Counted from the first letter of the stretch, positions 1 through 8,930 are shown. The stretch: 64,000 bases of DNA from Plantactinospora sp040120695 (GCF_040120695.1 NZ_JBEEAC010000018.1:62001-126000), one strand, 5' to 3'. Notes: a model not told the origin generated them from the letters alone. Translations and numbers: made by a program.

Positions 1-77
1 CCCGTCCTGCCCTTCCTCCTCCTCCGGCGCCGCCGCCGCCGGATCCAGTCACATTAACACACCTGTAAAGAAGCCCA

Positions 78-93
78 TTTGCAACTTCGCAAA
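78..93. promoter_or_regulatory. Inverted repeat upstream of aceA, possible RamB-like site
   Basis: TTTGC and GCAAA are separated by six bases. Glyoxylate-shunt genes in corynebacteria are controlled by RamB, whose known motif ends in TTTGCAAA-type sequence. The similarity here is partial, so the assignment is an inference. It lies about 130 bp before the aceA start. Confidence 0.35.
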
Positions 94-225
94 ATGCGCC
101 CGGGACTTTTCAATAGTTGGCTGCTTCCGTGTCTCGACCCGTCAGTCACGCCCATGCCACAGTTTCGACAAGTCCTGGTGGACGGTGAGTCGTCGATTAT
201 CGACCGAACCTCGGAGGAGTCTTCC

Positions 226-1593
226 ATGAGCACGCCGGCAGAGCGGTTGCGTACCGAATGGGCCACCGACCCGCGTTGGCGGGGCGTCGAGCGCACCTAT
301 CGCGCCGAGGACGTCGTCCGGCTGCGCGGCGTGGTGCAGGAGCAGCACACCCTCGCCGACCGGGGCGCTCGGCGACTCTGGGAACTGCTGCACCGGGAGG
401 ACTTCGTCCCGGCGCTCGGTGCACTCACCGGCAACCAGGCGGTGCAGATGGTCCGGGCCGGACTCAAGTCGATCTACCTTTCCGGCTGGCAGGTCGCCGC
501 CGACGCCAACCTCTCCGGGCAGACCTATCCGGACCAGAGTCTCTATCCGGCCAACTCGGTGCCGGCGGTGGTACGCCGGATCAACAACGCGCTGCTGCGC
601 GCCGGCCAGATCGAGACCGTAGAGCGCCGGATCGGGACCGCAGAGGGCCGGATCGGGACCGCAGAGGGCCGGATCGGGACCGCAGAGGGCCGGATCGGGA
701 CCGCGGACGGTCGTGGCAGCGGGGGCGACGACGCCGGCATCGACTGGCTCGCACCGATCGTCGCCGACGCCGAGGCCGGGTTCGGCGGCCCGCTGAACGC
801 GTACGAGCTGATGAGCGCGATGATCGTCGCCGGCGCGGCCGGGGTGCACTGGGAGGACCAGCTCGCATCGGAGAAGAAGTGCGGGCACCTCGGCGGCAAG
901 GTGCTGGTGCCGACCGGACAGCACATCCGGACCCTCAATGCCGCCCGGCTCGCCGCCGACGTCGCCGGGGTCCCCTCGGTGATCATCGCGCGTACCGACG
1001 CGCAGGCGGCGACGCTGCTCACCACCGACGTCGACGAGCGGGACCGCCCGTTCGTCACCGGCGAGCGGACCGCCGAGGGCTTCTACCGGGTCCGCAACGG
1101 ATTCGACGCCTGCGTGGCCCGGGGACTCGCCTACGCCCCCCACGCCGACCTGCTCTGGATGGAGACCAGCACCCCGGACCTGGAGCTGGCCCGCCGGTTC
1201 GCCGAGGAGATCAGGGCGGTGTACCCGGACCAGTTGCTGGCCTACAACTGCTCGCCGTCGTTCAACTGGCGCAGGCATCTCGACGACGCCACCATCGCCA
1301 AGTTCCAGCGCGAGCTCGGGCACATGGGCTACCGCTTCCAGTTCATCACCCTGGCCGGCTTCCACGCGCTGAACTACTCGATGTTCGACCTGGCCCGGGG
1401 CTACGCCACCGACGGCATGCCGGCGTACGTGTCGTTGCAGGAGCGGGAGTTCGCCGCCGAGGCGTACGGCTACACGGCGGTCAAGCACCAGCGCGAGGTC
1501 GGCACCGGCTACTTCGACCTGGTCAGTACGGTGCTGAACCCGGCCGCCGAGACCACCGCCCTGCGCGGTTCCACCGAGGAGGAGCAGTTCTGA
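226..1593 (+). CDS. aceA: Isocitrate lyase
   Basis: Cleaves isocitrate to glyoxylate and succinate, the first step of the cytosolic glyoxylate shunt. The catalytic KKCGH motif is at residues 217-221 (Cys219), and the family blocks WLAPIVADAEAGFGG, IARTDA and YNCSPSFNW are intact. The protein is 455 aa; the ATG at 226 is chosen because GGAGGAG lies 7-13 bases upstream and the homologous protein starts there, although the frame stays open further upstream. The oddity is a stretch of about 28 extra residues at 135-162, made of RIGTAEG repeats, between the helix ending in QIETVER and the active-site domain. Most bacterial orthologues have only a short EGD-type linker there. The stop overlaps the malate synthase start (ATGA), so the two are translationally coupled. 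Confidence 0.95.
   Translation: MSTPAERLRTEWATDPRWRGVERTYRAEDVVRLRGVVQEQHTLADRGARRLWELLHREDFVPALGALTGNQAVQMVRAGLKSIYLSGWQVAADANLSGQTYPDQSLYPANSVPAVVRRINNALLRAGQIETVERRIGTAEGRIGTAEGRIGTAEGRIGTADGRGSGGDDAGIDWLAPIVADAEAGFGGPLNAYELMSAMIVAGAAGVHWEDQLASEKKCGHLGGKVLVPTGQHIRTLNAARLAADVAGVPSVIIARTDAQAATLLTTDVDERDRPFVTGERTAEGFYRVRNGFDACVARGLAYAPHADLLWMETSTPDLELARRFAEEIRAVYPDQLLAYNCSPSFNWRRHLDDATIAKFQRELGHMGYRFQFITLAGFHALNYSMFDLARGYATDGMPAYVSLQEREFAAEAYGYTAVKHQREVGTGYFDLVSTVLNPAAETTALRGSTEEEQF
607..711 (+). repeat. 21-bp in-frame tandem repeat inside aceA (five units)
   Basis: Units of 21 bp start at 607, 628, 649, 670 and 691. Units 2-4 are identical (CGGATCGGGACCGCAGAGGG plus C), the last differs at its end, and the first (encoding QIETVER) is a diverged copy that matches the normal isocitrate lyase sequence. 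The array therefore looks like expansion of an ancestral codon block. It adds RIGTAEG repeats without breaking the frame. Confidence 0.95.
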
Positions 1594-3194
1594 TGCGGAT
1601 CGTGGTGACCGGGCCGCTGCGGGAGCGGTACGACGAGATTCTCAGCCCGAAGGCGTTGGACTTCCTGGTCGCGCTCGACAGCGAGTTCGCGGCCCGCCGG
1701 GTGGCCCTGCTGGACACCCGCCGGGCCCGCCGGGCCCGCTACGCCGACGGCCAGCTCCCCGGCTTCCTGCCGGAGACCGAGGCGATCCGAGCCGACCCGA
1801 GCTGGCGGGTGGCGCCGCCGGCACCGGGCCTGCACGACCGGCGGGTCGAGATCACCGGGCCGACCGACCGGAAGATGACGGTCAACGCGCTGAACTCCGG
1901 CGCGAGGGTGTGGCTGGCCGACTTCGAGGACGCGCTCGCGCCGACCTGGGAGAACGTGATCGGCGGGCAGCTCAACCTGGTCGACGCGATCGACCGCCGG
2001 ATCGACTTCACCGCGCCCGGCGGCAAGCGCTACGTCCTCGGCGAGGAGCTCGCCACCATCGTGGTCCGGCCGCGCGGCTGGCACCTGGTCGAGAAGCACA
2101 TCGTGGTCGACGGGAGGGCCATCTCGGCCACCCTTGTCGACTTCGGGCTCTACCTCTTCCACTGCGCCGGTCGGCAACTCGACGCCGGCAGCGGCCCGTA
2201 CTTCTACCTCCCGAAGCTGGAGAGCCACCGCGAGGCACGGCTGTGGAACGACGTCTTCCGGTTCGCGCAGAACTACCTCGGCATCCCGCAGGGAACCATC
2301 CGGGCCACCGTGCTGATCGAGACCATCACCGCCGCGTTCGAGATGGACGAGATCCTGTACGAACTCCGCGAGCACTGCGCCGGGCTGAACGCCGGGCGGT
2401 GGGACTACATCTTCAGCATCGTCAAGAACTTCGGCTGGCGGGACGACTTCGTACTGCCGGACCGGGCCGAGGTGACGATGACCGTGCCGTTCATGCGGGC
2501 GTACACCGAACTGCTGGTCCGAACCTGTCACCGGCGGGGCGCGCACGCGATCGGGGGGATGGCCGCCTTCATCCCGAGCCGGGATCCGCAGGTCAACGCC
2601 GTCGCACTCGGCAGGGTCCGGGCGGACAAGGAGCGGGAGGCCGCCGACGGGTTCGACGGCTCCTGGGTGGCCCACCCCGGGCTGGTCCCGATCTGCCGGG
2701 ATGCCTTCGACACCGTCCTCGGCGACCGTCCGCACCAGCTCGACCGGCGTCGCCCCGAGGTCACCGTCGGCGCGGACGATCTGCTGTCGGTCGACCGTAC
2801 CCCGGGCCGGGTCACCGGCGCGGGACTGCGCGGCAACGTCGCCGTGGCGCTGCGGTACTTCGACGCCTGGCTGGGCGGTACCGGCGCGGCGGCCATCTTC
2901 GACCTGATGGAGGACGCCGCCACCGCCGAGATCGCCCGCTGCCAGGTGTGGCAGTGGCTGCACCACGCGACACCGCTGGCCGAGGGCGGCCGGGTCACCG
3001 AGGAACTGGTCCGGTCGATCCTGGTCGAGGAGGTGACCCGGCTGGCCGCGGAGCGGTCGGTCACCGAGCGGGACCGGCTGACCCGGGCGGCGGAGATCTT
3101 CGTCCGGACCGCGCTCGGCGAGGAGCTGCCGGCCTTCTTCACCACCGAGGCGTACGCCCGGCACCTGGTGACCCCGGCGGTGTCCGCCCGGTAG
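1593..3194 (+). CDS. aceB: Malate synthase A
   Basis: Condenses glyoxylate with acetyl-CoA to malate, the second step of the glyoxylate shunt. It is 533 aa, the usual length of the A-type enzyme. Typical blocks are visible: MTVNALNSGARVWLADFEDA, the ATVLIETITAAFEMDEI segment carrying the catalytic acidic residues, and GGMAAFIPSR. The ATG at 1593 shares bases with the aceA stop, so aceA and aceB form one operon. In many actinomycetes these genes are separate or divergent and the G-type malate synthase is used, so the tandem A-type arrangement is a useful lineage character. Confidence 0.95.
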   Translation: MRIVVTGPLRERYDEILSPKALDFLVALDSEFAARRVALLDTRRARRARYADGQLPGFLPETEAIRADPSWRVAPPAPGLHDRRVEITGPTDRKMTVNALNSGARVWLADFEDALAPTWENVIGGQLNLVDAIDRRIDFTAPGGKRYVLGEELATIVVRPRGWHLVEKHIVVDGRAISATLVDFGLYLFHCAGRQLDAGSGPYFYLPKLESHREARLWNDVFRFAQNYLGIPQGTIRATVLIETITAAFEMDEILYELREHCAGLNAGRWDYIFSIVKNFGWRDDFVLPDRAEVTMTVPFMRAYTELLVRTCHRRGAHAIGGMAAFIPSRDPQVNAVALGRVRADKEREAADGFDGSWVAHPGLVPICRDAFDTVLGDRPHQLDRRRPEVTVGADDLLSVDRTPGRVTGAGLRGNVAVALRYFDAWLGGTGAAAIFDLMEDAATAEIARCQVWQWLHHATPLAEGGRVTEELVRSILVEEVTRLAAERSVTERDRLTRAAEIFVRTALGEELPAFFTTEAYARHLVTPAVSAR

Positions 3195-3228
3195 CGGATC
3201 GGCGCCCGCGAATGCTCCGGGTCGTCGG

Positions 3229-4113
3229 TCAGGCGATCCGGGCGACGGCTCCGCCGGGCGGCTCGGGCACGGTGCCCGGGTGCAGGATCGCGGCGATCGC
3301 CTCGATCCCGTCCACCAGGCGCGGACCGGGGCGGACCACCAGACCGTCCGCGTCGACCGCCCAGACCGCGACCCCGGGCAGCCGGCGCGCGACGACCTCG
3401 GCCTGCCGGGCGGCGCCGTCCAGGTGGAAGCCGCACGGGGTGACGAGCACGATCTCCGGCTCGGCGTCGGCGAACTCCTGCCAGGTGGTCTGCACCGACC
3501 GCGCCCCGGGGCGGGCGGCCACCGGCTCGCCGCCGGCCGCGCGTACCAGATCGGGCACCCAGTGTCCGGCGGTGAACGGCGGCTCGACCCACTCCACCAC
3601 CGCGACCCGGGGGCGGGGCCGGCCCCGGACCGCCGAGGCCACCGCCGCGAGCCGGTCCCGCAGCGCGCCGACCAGCGCCTCGGCCCGATCGGGCACGCCG
3701 GCCCGCGCGCCCACCGCCAGGATCGTCCCCAGCACCTCCTCCAGCGAGTACGGGTCGAGCGACAGCACGTCGGCCCGGCAGCCGAGATGATCGAGGGCGT
3801 CCTCGACGTGCTCGGACGGCAGTGCGCAGACCCGGCAGAGGTCCTGGGTCAGGATCAGCTCCGGCTCCAGCCCGGCGAGGGCGTCGGCGTGCAGGGTGTA
3901 GAGGTCGCCCCCCGCCGACATCTGTGCCTTCACGTAGTCGTCGATCTCGGCGGGTGTCATCCCCCGGGTGTCCCGACCGCCGACCACGACCGCCTTGTCG
4001 GTCCGGGCCGACGGCGGCTCGTCGCACTCGAAGGTCACGCCGACGAGGTCGTCGCCGAGTCCGAGGGCGTAGACGATCTCCGTCGCGGAGGGCAGCAACG
4101 ACACCATGCGCAT
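3229..4113 (-). CDS. Cobalamin-binding (BtuF-like) substrate-binding protein
   Basis: 294 aa protein of the BtuF/FhuD-type periplasmic-binding fold. The N-terminus MRMVSLLPSATEIVYALGLG is the family signature, followed by the GVTFECDEPP segment and LTQDLCRVCALP. There is no signal peptide or lipobox, so it is either cytoplasmic or secreted by another route; such leaderless homologues are common in actinobacteria and usually lie away from transporter genes, as here. The start at 4113 has GGGAGGA seven bases upstream; a second ATG two codons later is possible. It converges with aceB and is divergent from the xylanase. The ligand (corrinoid or siderophore) cannot be told from sequence. Confidence 0.8.
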   Translation of the reverse strand: MRMVSLLPSATEIVYALGLGDDLVGVTFECDEPPSARTDKAVVVGGRDTRGMTPAEIDDYVKAQMSAGGDLYTLHADALAGLEPELILTQDLCRVCALPSEHVEDALDHLGCRADVLSLDPYSLEEVLGTILAVGARAGVPDRAEALVGALRDRLAAVASAVRGRPRPRVAVVEWVEPPFTAGHWVPDLVRAAGGEPVAARPGARSVQTTWQEFADAEPEIVLVTPCGFHLDGAARQAEVVARRLPGVAVWAVDADGLVVRPGPRLVDGIEAIAAILHPGTVPEPPGGAVARIA

Positions 4114-4222
4114 ACCGCCATCCTCCCGACGACCGGCCACCCGCGGCAAACCGCGCACCGGGGCATCCCGCGTACGGTGGCATCTTCCACGCCGCCCACC
4201 CCAGACCGCTGGAGGATGTTCG

Positions 4223-5509
4223 ATGCCATCCGACCCCGACCCGGCAATCAGGCAGCACCGGACCGCGCAGGTCACGCTGACCGTGACCGAGGACGGCGCG
4301 CCGCTCGCCGACCGCGAGGTGACGATCGCCCAGCGCGACCACGCGTTCCTGTTCGGCTGCACCGGATTCGAGTTCATCCCGCTGGCCAACGGCGAGCTGA
4401 CGGCGGCTTCGGCGAGCGGCCCGGGCGGCGAGCCGGGCTCGCTGGGCGAGGCCGACATCACCCGGGTCGAACGGCTGGCGGAGCTCTGGCTCGACCTGTT
4501 CAACTTCGCCACCCTGCCGTTCTACTGGGGACGGTTCGAGCCCGAGCGCGGCCGGCCGGACACCCGGCGCCTCCAGGCGACGGCACGCTGGTTCGCCGAC
4601 CGGGGCTGCCAGGTCAAGGGCCACCCGCTGGCCTGGCACACGGTCAGCGCGGAGTGGCTGACCGAGCTGACCAACCCGGAGATCGCCCGGGTGCAACTGG
4701 ACCGGATCCGCCGGGAGGTGTCCGACTTCGCCGGGGTGATCGACACCTGGGACGTGATCAACGAGGTCGTGATCATGCCGATCTTCGACAAGTACGACAA
4801 CGGGCTCACCCGGATCTGCCGGGAGCTGGGGCGGATCCCCCTGGTCCGGATGGTCTTCGACGCGGCCCGCGAGGCGAATCCCGGCGCCACCCTGCTGCTC
4901 AACGACTTCGACATGTCGGCCGCGTACGAGTGCCTGATCGAGGGGGTGCTGGAGGCGGGGATCCGGATCGACGCGCTCGGCCTGCAGAGCCACATGCACC
5001 AGGGCTACTGGGGCGAGGAGAAGACGCTCGGCATCATCGACCGGTTCGCCCGGTACGGCCTGCCGATCCACTTCACCGAGACGACCCTGCTCTCCGGGCA
5101 GCTCATGCCGGCCGAGATCGTCGACCTGAACGACTACCAGGTCCCGGAGTGGCCCAGTACCCCGGAGGGGGAGCAGCGGCAGGCCGACGAGATCGTCCGG
5201 CACTACAAGACCCTGCTCGCGCACCCGGCGGTGCGGGCCAGCACCTACTGGGGAATGGTGGACGGCGGCTGGCTCGGCGCGCCGGGCGGCTTCGTCCGGG
5301 CCGACGGTACGCCGAAGCCCTCCTACGAGGCGCTGCGCGCGCTGGTCAGGGGGGAGTGGTGGCTCCCGCCGACGCGGCTGGGCACCGACCCGCAGGGGCG
5401 GGTCGGGTTCACCGGCTTCCTCGGCGAGTACGAGGTGACGGCCGGCGGCCGTACCGCGACGTTCCGGCTCGACGAGCCGGGGGCGACAGCACTGGAGGTG
5501 GCGCTCTGA
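4223..5509 (+). CDS. GH10 endo-1,4-beta-xylanase, no signal peptide
   Basis: 428 aa glycoside hydrolase family 10 protein that should cleave beta-1,4-xylan or xylo-oligosaccharides. The acid/base Glu is E181 (WDVINE) and the nucleophile Glu is E286 (HFTE); KGHPLAWH and WGMVDGGW are also family motifs. An N-terminal segment of about 75 residues resembles a beta-sandwich accessory module. No signal peptide follows the ATG at 4223 (GGAGGA six bases upstream), so it may act inside the cell on imported oligosaccharides or leave by a non-classical route. It faces the GH43 gene across a strong bidirectional hairpin. Confidence 0.88.
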   Translation: MPSDPDPAIRQHRTAQVTLTVTEDGAPLADREVTIAQRDHAFLFGCTGFEFIPLANGELTAASASGPGGEPGSLGEADITRVERLAELWLDLFNFATLPFYWGRFEPERGRPDTRRLQATARWFADRGCQVKGHPLAWHTVSAEWLTELTNPEIARVQLDRIRREVSDFAGVIDTWDVINEVVIMPIFDKYDNGLTRICRELGRIPLVRMVFDAAREANPGATLLLNDFDMSAAYECLIEGVLEAGIRIDALGLQSHMHQGYWGEEKTLGIIDRFARYGLPIHFTETTLLSGQLMPAEIVDLNDYQVPEWPSTPEGEQRQADEIVRHYKTLLAHPAVRASTYWGMVDGGWLGAPGGFVRADGTPKPSYEALRALVRGEWWLPPTRLGTDPQGRVGFTGFLGEYEVTAGGRTATFRLDEPGATALEVAL

Positions 5510-5545
5510 CCGTCCGGCCGCGAATCCGCCCGGACCGGTGCCGGT

Positions 5546-5582
5546 GCCCGGGGAACCGACGGACGGCGTCGGTTCCCCGGGC
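5546..5582. terminator. Bidirectional terminator hairpin
   Basis: Perfect 15-bp stem: GCCCGGGGAACCGAC at 5546-5560 pairs with GTCGGTTCCCCGGGC at 5568-5582, with a 7-base loop. It lies between two convergent genes (xylanase stop 5509, GH43 stop 5594). There is no U-tract, which is usual in high-GC actinobacteria. Confidence 0.8.
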
Positions 5583-5593
5583 GGGTCGCCCGA

Positions 5594-7111
5594 CTACTCG
5601 CCGGACGGTGCGGTGAGCTGCACGCCGAGCCGGACCGGGGTGCCGAAGTTCGGGGTGCCGTCGCTGTTCCAGGTGAACTTCTGGGCCCGGGTCGAGCGGT
5701 TCATGTCGCAGCCGCCGCCCGCCGAGTCGTTGGCGTGGTAGACGATCCAGTCCTCGGTGCCGTCCGGTGACTTGAAGAAGCCGTTGTGGCCGGGCGCGAA
5801 GACGCTGTTGGCGTCGCTGCGCTGGAAGACCGGGTTCGGGCTCTTGGTCCAGGACGACGCGTTCAGCGGGTTGCTGCCGGTCAGGGTGAGCAGGCCGAGC
5901 TTGTAGTCCGGTCCCCAGCAGGCGCTGGCGGAGTAGACGACCATCGTCCGGCCGTTGCGGTAGAGCGGCTCGGGACCTTCCGTCACCGGGTGGGTCTGCC
6001 GCTCCCAGCTCAGCGTCGGCGAGGTGAGCCGGACCCGCGACCCGCTGATCGTCCACGGGTTGCTCAGCGGGGTGATGAACAGACTCTGCCCGTAGCTGCC
6101 GCCGGCGTTGTAGGTGCCGAGCAGGTAGAGGCTGTTGTTCACCCGCAGCACGCTGGCGTCGAGCTGCCAGTCGCCGCCCAGGTCGGCCTTGAAGGTGTAC
6201 GGGCCCATCGGGTCGGTGCCGGCGCTCTCCAGTACGTGCAGCCGCTGCGTCGGGTTGAAGTCGCTGACGTTCTGCCCGGCCACGTAGTACAGGTACCACC
6301 GGTTGCCGTTCGGTCCGTTGATCAGGTGGAACTCCGGCGCCCACATGTTGCAGCAGCCGTTCGGCCGGTTGGCGAGGTTGAAGACCACCTGGTCGGGGGC
6401 GCTGGCCAGGCCGGCGAGGGTGGCCGACCGGCGCATGGTGATCGTCGAGTTCCAGGTGGTGGTGGCGAGGTAGTAGTAGCCGTTGTGGTGCTGGAGCCAG
6501 GGGTCCGGCCCGTTCCGCTTGATCGGGTTGGTGAAGGTGCCGGGAGTCGGGTTGCCGCCGCCGACCGAGCCGACGTCGACCATCTGCCACTGCTGGTTGG
6601 CGCCGTCCAGGTCCTGGTACTGCGAGACCATCGCGCCGTCCGCGGTGGACCACTCCCAGACGTCCAGCGCCTTGCCGCTGGCCCGGTTGATCAGGCGTAC
6701 GTAGCCACCGGCCGAGTCGGCGAGCCGGAAGTGCTGCCGGCTGCTGCCGCTGTCGGCGTTCTGCACCAACTGCACGCCGTCGTTCGAGTTCGGCAGTTCC
6801 AGCACCTTGCCGCTGTGCCGGGACTGCACCCGGTAGTAGCCGCCGCCGGCGTCCAGGAACCGCCACTGCTGCCAGTTGCCGTCGTTGCGGGCGTACTGGT
6901 TGATCGGGGCGCCGTCGTTGGTGGCCAGGTTGTAGACGTCGAGGGCCTTGCCGCTGTGCCGGTTGACCAACACGTAGTAGATGTTCGGGTCGGCGGTGGC
7001 CGCCGAGGCCGGTCCGGCGGCGACGAGGACTCCGGTGCCGGCGACCAGGGCGGTGACGCCGACGGCGAGCGCGGCCTGCCAGCGGACCCGACGCGGATGC
7101 GAGGGTGTCAC
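5594..7111 (-). CDS. Secreted GH43 alpha-L-arabinofuranosidase with N-terminal CBM13
   Basis: 505 aa. The signal peptide (RRVRWQAALAVGVTALVAG, then an AxA site near ASA|AT) is followed by a ricin-type beta-trefoil (about residues 40-175) with three repeats of the (R)xSGKxLDV type, then a GH43 five-bladed propeller. Catalytic residues by family analogy are Asp203 (NGPDPW), the Asp in QLDASV and Glu378 (TEGPE). Start is GTG at 7111, with AGGGAG seven bases upstream. It probably removes arabinose from arabinan or arabinoxylan outside the cell. It follows the arabinanase gene in the same direction with a 55-bp gap. Confidence 0.88.
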   Translation of the reverse strand: MTPSHPRRVRWQAALAVGVTALVAGTGVLVAAGPASAATADPNIYYVLVNRHSGKALDVYNLATNDGAPINQYARNDGNWQQWRFLDAGGGYYRVQSRHSGKVLELPNSNDGVQLVQNADSGSSRQHFRLADSAGGYVRLINRASGKALDVWEWSTADGAMVSQYQDLDGANQQWQMVDVGSVGGGNPTPGTFTNPIKRNGPDPWLQHHNGYYYLATTTWNSTITMRRSATLAGLASAPDQVVFNLANRPNGCCNMWAPEFHLINGPNGNRWYLYYVAGQNVSDFNPTQRLHVLESAGTDPMGPYTFKADLGGDWQLDASVLRVNNSLYLLGTYNAGGSYGQSLFITPLSNPWTISGSRVRLTSPTLSWERQTHPVTEGPEPLYRNGRTMVVYSASACWGPDYKLGLLTLTGSNPLNASSWTKSPNPVFQRSDANSVFAPGHNGFFKSPDGTEDWIVYHANDSAGGGCDMNRSTRAQKFTWNSDGTPNFGTPVRLGVQLTAPSGE

Positions 7112-7142
7112 GGGATGCTCCCTACGGTGGATGGGGATGCGG

Positions 7143-7190
7143 TCAGTAGACGTACGGCCAGCCGGCTCAGTAGACGTACGGCCAGCCGGC
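7143..7190. repeat. 24-bp perfect tandem duplication at a gene end
   Basis: Two identical 24-bp units (7143-7166 and 7167-7190). The second unit encodes the last seven codons and stop (AGWPYVY) of the arabinanase gene; the first lies just after the stop in the direction of transcription, so the 3' end of the gene has been copied once more downstream. Confidence 0.95.
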
Positions 7191-8669
7191 GGCGTCGTAG
7201 CCGATCCGGTTGATGCCGAGCAGCGAGGCACCGTTGTTCGCGTAGTAGTGGTAGACGAGGAGGTCGCCGTCGGTGTCGGAGAGCACCGTCTGGTGACCCG
7301 GCCCGTGAATGTCGCCGTGCGAGGCGAGCACCTGGGTGCCGCCGCCCGAGGTGAGCGCGGTGCCGTTCCGGTCGACGAAGGGTCCGGTCACGCTGGTGGA
7401 GCGCCCCACCATCACCCGGTAGGTGCTGGACGCGCCCTGACAGCAGCGGTCGAAGGAGACGTACAGGTAGTAGTAGCCACCCCGCCTGACCAGGGTCGGC
7501 GCCTCGATCGCGCCGCCGCCCCGGCCGGCGATGGCCCGGATGGTGCTGTCCGAGCGCTTGCCGGTGGCCGGGTCCAGGGCGACCAGCTTGAGCCCGGACC
7601 AGAACGAGCCGAAGGCCAGCCACCAGCGGCCCTGGTCGTCCACGATCAGGTTCGGGTCGATCGCGTTGAAGTTGTCGGAGCTCTGTGACTCGATCACCAG
7701 CCCCCGGTCGGTCCAACTGCCGGAGTTGCCGGTGGGGCTGGTGGCCAGGAAGATCGCAGACCGGTTGGAGCCGAAGGTGGAGGCCGAGTAGTACAGGTAG
7801 TACTGGTTGTTCCGGTACGAGATGTCCGGCGCCCAGAGGTTGCGGCTGCCTCCGGTGTAGGCGGTGGTCCACGGCGCGCCGTTCGGGAAGACCGATCCGG
7901 CGTTGCGGTACGCGACCCGGTCGGTCGAGGTCTTCAGCGAGATGTTGTTTCCGGTGTGCGCCACCAGGTAGGCGCCGCCGGGGCGGCGGACGATGGTCGG
8001 GTCGTGCACCCCGACGTCCCCGGTCACCCGCATCGGTGCCGGGTACCCGGCCGGCGGCGTGCCGGGGGTGGGGGTCGGGGTCCCGGGCCCGCCGTCCGAG
8101 CCGACCCGGACCAACTGCCACTGCTGGTTGGCGCCGCCGGAGTCGGTGTACTGGCTGATCCGGCCGCCGTCGGCGGTGGACCACTCCCACACGTCGAGGG
8201 CCTTGTTGCTGTTCCGGTTGATCAACCGGACGTACCCGCCGTCCGAGTCGGCGAGCCGGAACTGCTGGTCGGTGCTGCCCTGGTCGGTCCACTGGATCAC
8301 CTCGGCGCCGTCGGCGGTGGAGGAGTCCCGGATGTCGAGGACCTTGCCGCTGTGCCGGGACCGGAGCCGGTGGTAGCCGGCGCCGGAGTCGACGAACTGC
8401 CACTGCTGCCAGGCACCGTCGTTGCGGGCCCACTGCACGATCCGGCCACCGTCGGCGGTGGACCGGTCGTAGACGTCGAGGGCCTTGCCGCTGTGCCGGG
8501 AGACCAGGACGTACCAGGCGTTCGGGTCGACGGTCGCGGCCGAGGCGGACCGGACCGGTACGGCGATGGCGGCGCCGACGAGGGTGGCGGCGACCGCGGT
8601 CACGAGGGCGGTACGGACGAGCCGGGTACGACCCGGCGTTGCGGTTCGGGGGGAAGCAGGTGTTCCCAT
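7167..8669 (-). CDS. Secreted GH43 arabinan endo-1,5-alpha-L-arabinosidase with CBM13
   Basis: 500 aa. Signal peptide (RTALVTAVAATLVGAAIAVP), a ricin-type beta-trefoil with three SGKxLD/NKALDVWEW repeats (about residues 45-175), a Pro/Thr linker (TPTPTPGTPP), then a GH43 domain of the endo-arabinanase type. Asp223 (VHDPTIV), the Asp of AIDPNL and Glu389 (IEAPTL) match the catalytic triad; HGDIHGPGHQ is a family block. Its CBM13 is clearly a relative of the neighbour's. The ATG at 8669 has GGAAGGA upstream. The promoter is shared divergently with the third GH43 gene and carries LacI-type operators, suggesting induction by arabinan breakdown products. Confidence 0.9.
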   Translation of the reverse strand: MGTPASPRTATPGRTRLVRTALVTAVAATLVGAAIAVPVRSASAATVDPNAWYVLVSRHSGKALDVYDRSTADGGRIVQWARNDGAWQQWQFVDSGAGYHRLRSRHSGKVLDIRDSSTADGAEVIQWTDQGSTDQQFRLADSDGGYVRLINRNSNKALDVWEWSTADGGRISQYTDSGGANQQWQLVRVGSDGGPGTPTPTPGTPPAGYPAPMRVTGDVGVHDPTIVRRPGGAYLVAHTGNNISLKTSTDRVAYRNAGSVFPNGAPWTTAYTGGSRNLWAPDISYRNNQYYLYYSASTFGSNRSAIFLATSPTGNSGSWTDRGLVIESQSSDNFNAIDPNLIVDDQGRWWLAFGSFWSGLKLVALDPATGKRSDSTIRAIAGRGGGAIEAPTLVRRGGYYYLYVSFDRCCQGASSTYRVMVGRSTSVTGPFVDRNGTALTSGGGTQVLASHGDIHGPGHQTVLSDTDGDLLVYHYYANNGASLLGINRIGYDAAGWPYVY

Positions 8670-8912
8670 CGTCTTCCTTCCGTCGGTCCGGTCCGGGATC
8701 CGTCAGGTGGATGGTGCCGAGAGCCCACGGTGCGGTGGGACGACGGTCCCGCGGGTTGACAGTGCGGTCGTGGTGCTGGATCGGCCTGCGTTCGGTGGGG
8801 TAGCGCTGGCCGCCGGCTCGGAACAGCGTGCCGGCGGGCGCCTGCCGCAGGGCCCGGATGCCCGGTACGCGCGGCCGGCGTTGTGCGGGTGGCTCGGCCC
8901 GGGCGTATCGAT

Positions 8913-8930
8913 GATGTTTACGCTAACATC
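8913..8930. promoter_or_regulatory. LacI-type operator 1
   Basis: GATGTTTACGCTAACATC: arms GATGTT and AACATC around a central CG, the usual layout of LacI-family operators. Placed between two divergent arabinan-degrading genes. Confidence 0.65.

Noticed and set aside
628..711. CRISPR-like repeat
   Set aside because: Units are contiguous with no spacers and lie in frame inside aceA.
3195..3228. Terminator between malate synthase and the cobalamin-binding protein gene
   Set aside because: No stem longer than five base pairs could be found by eye.
4114..4222. Cobalamin riboswitch before the BtuF-like gene
   Set aside because: The divergent gap is only 109 bp and lacks the B12-box sequence.
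2528..5224. 898-codon minus-strand open frame
   Set aside because: Antisense shadow of malate synthase and xylanase; both real genes have intact motifs and ribosome binding sites.
5538..5741. 67-codon plus-strand open frame in the GH43 3' end
   Set aside because: Overlaps the terminator hairpin and the antisense of conserved GH43 codons; no ribosome binding site.
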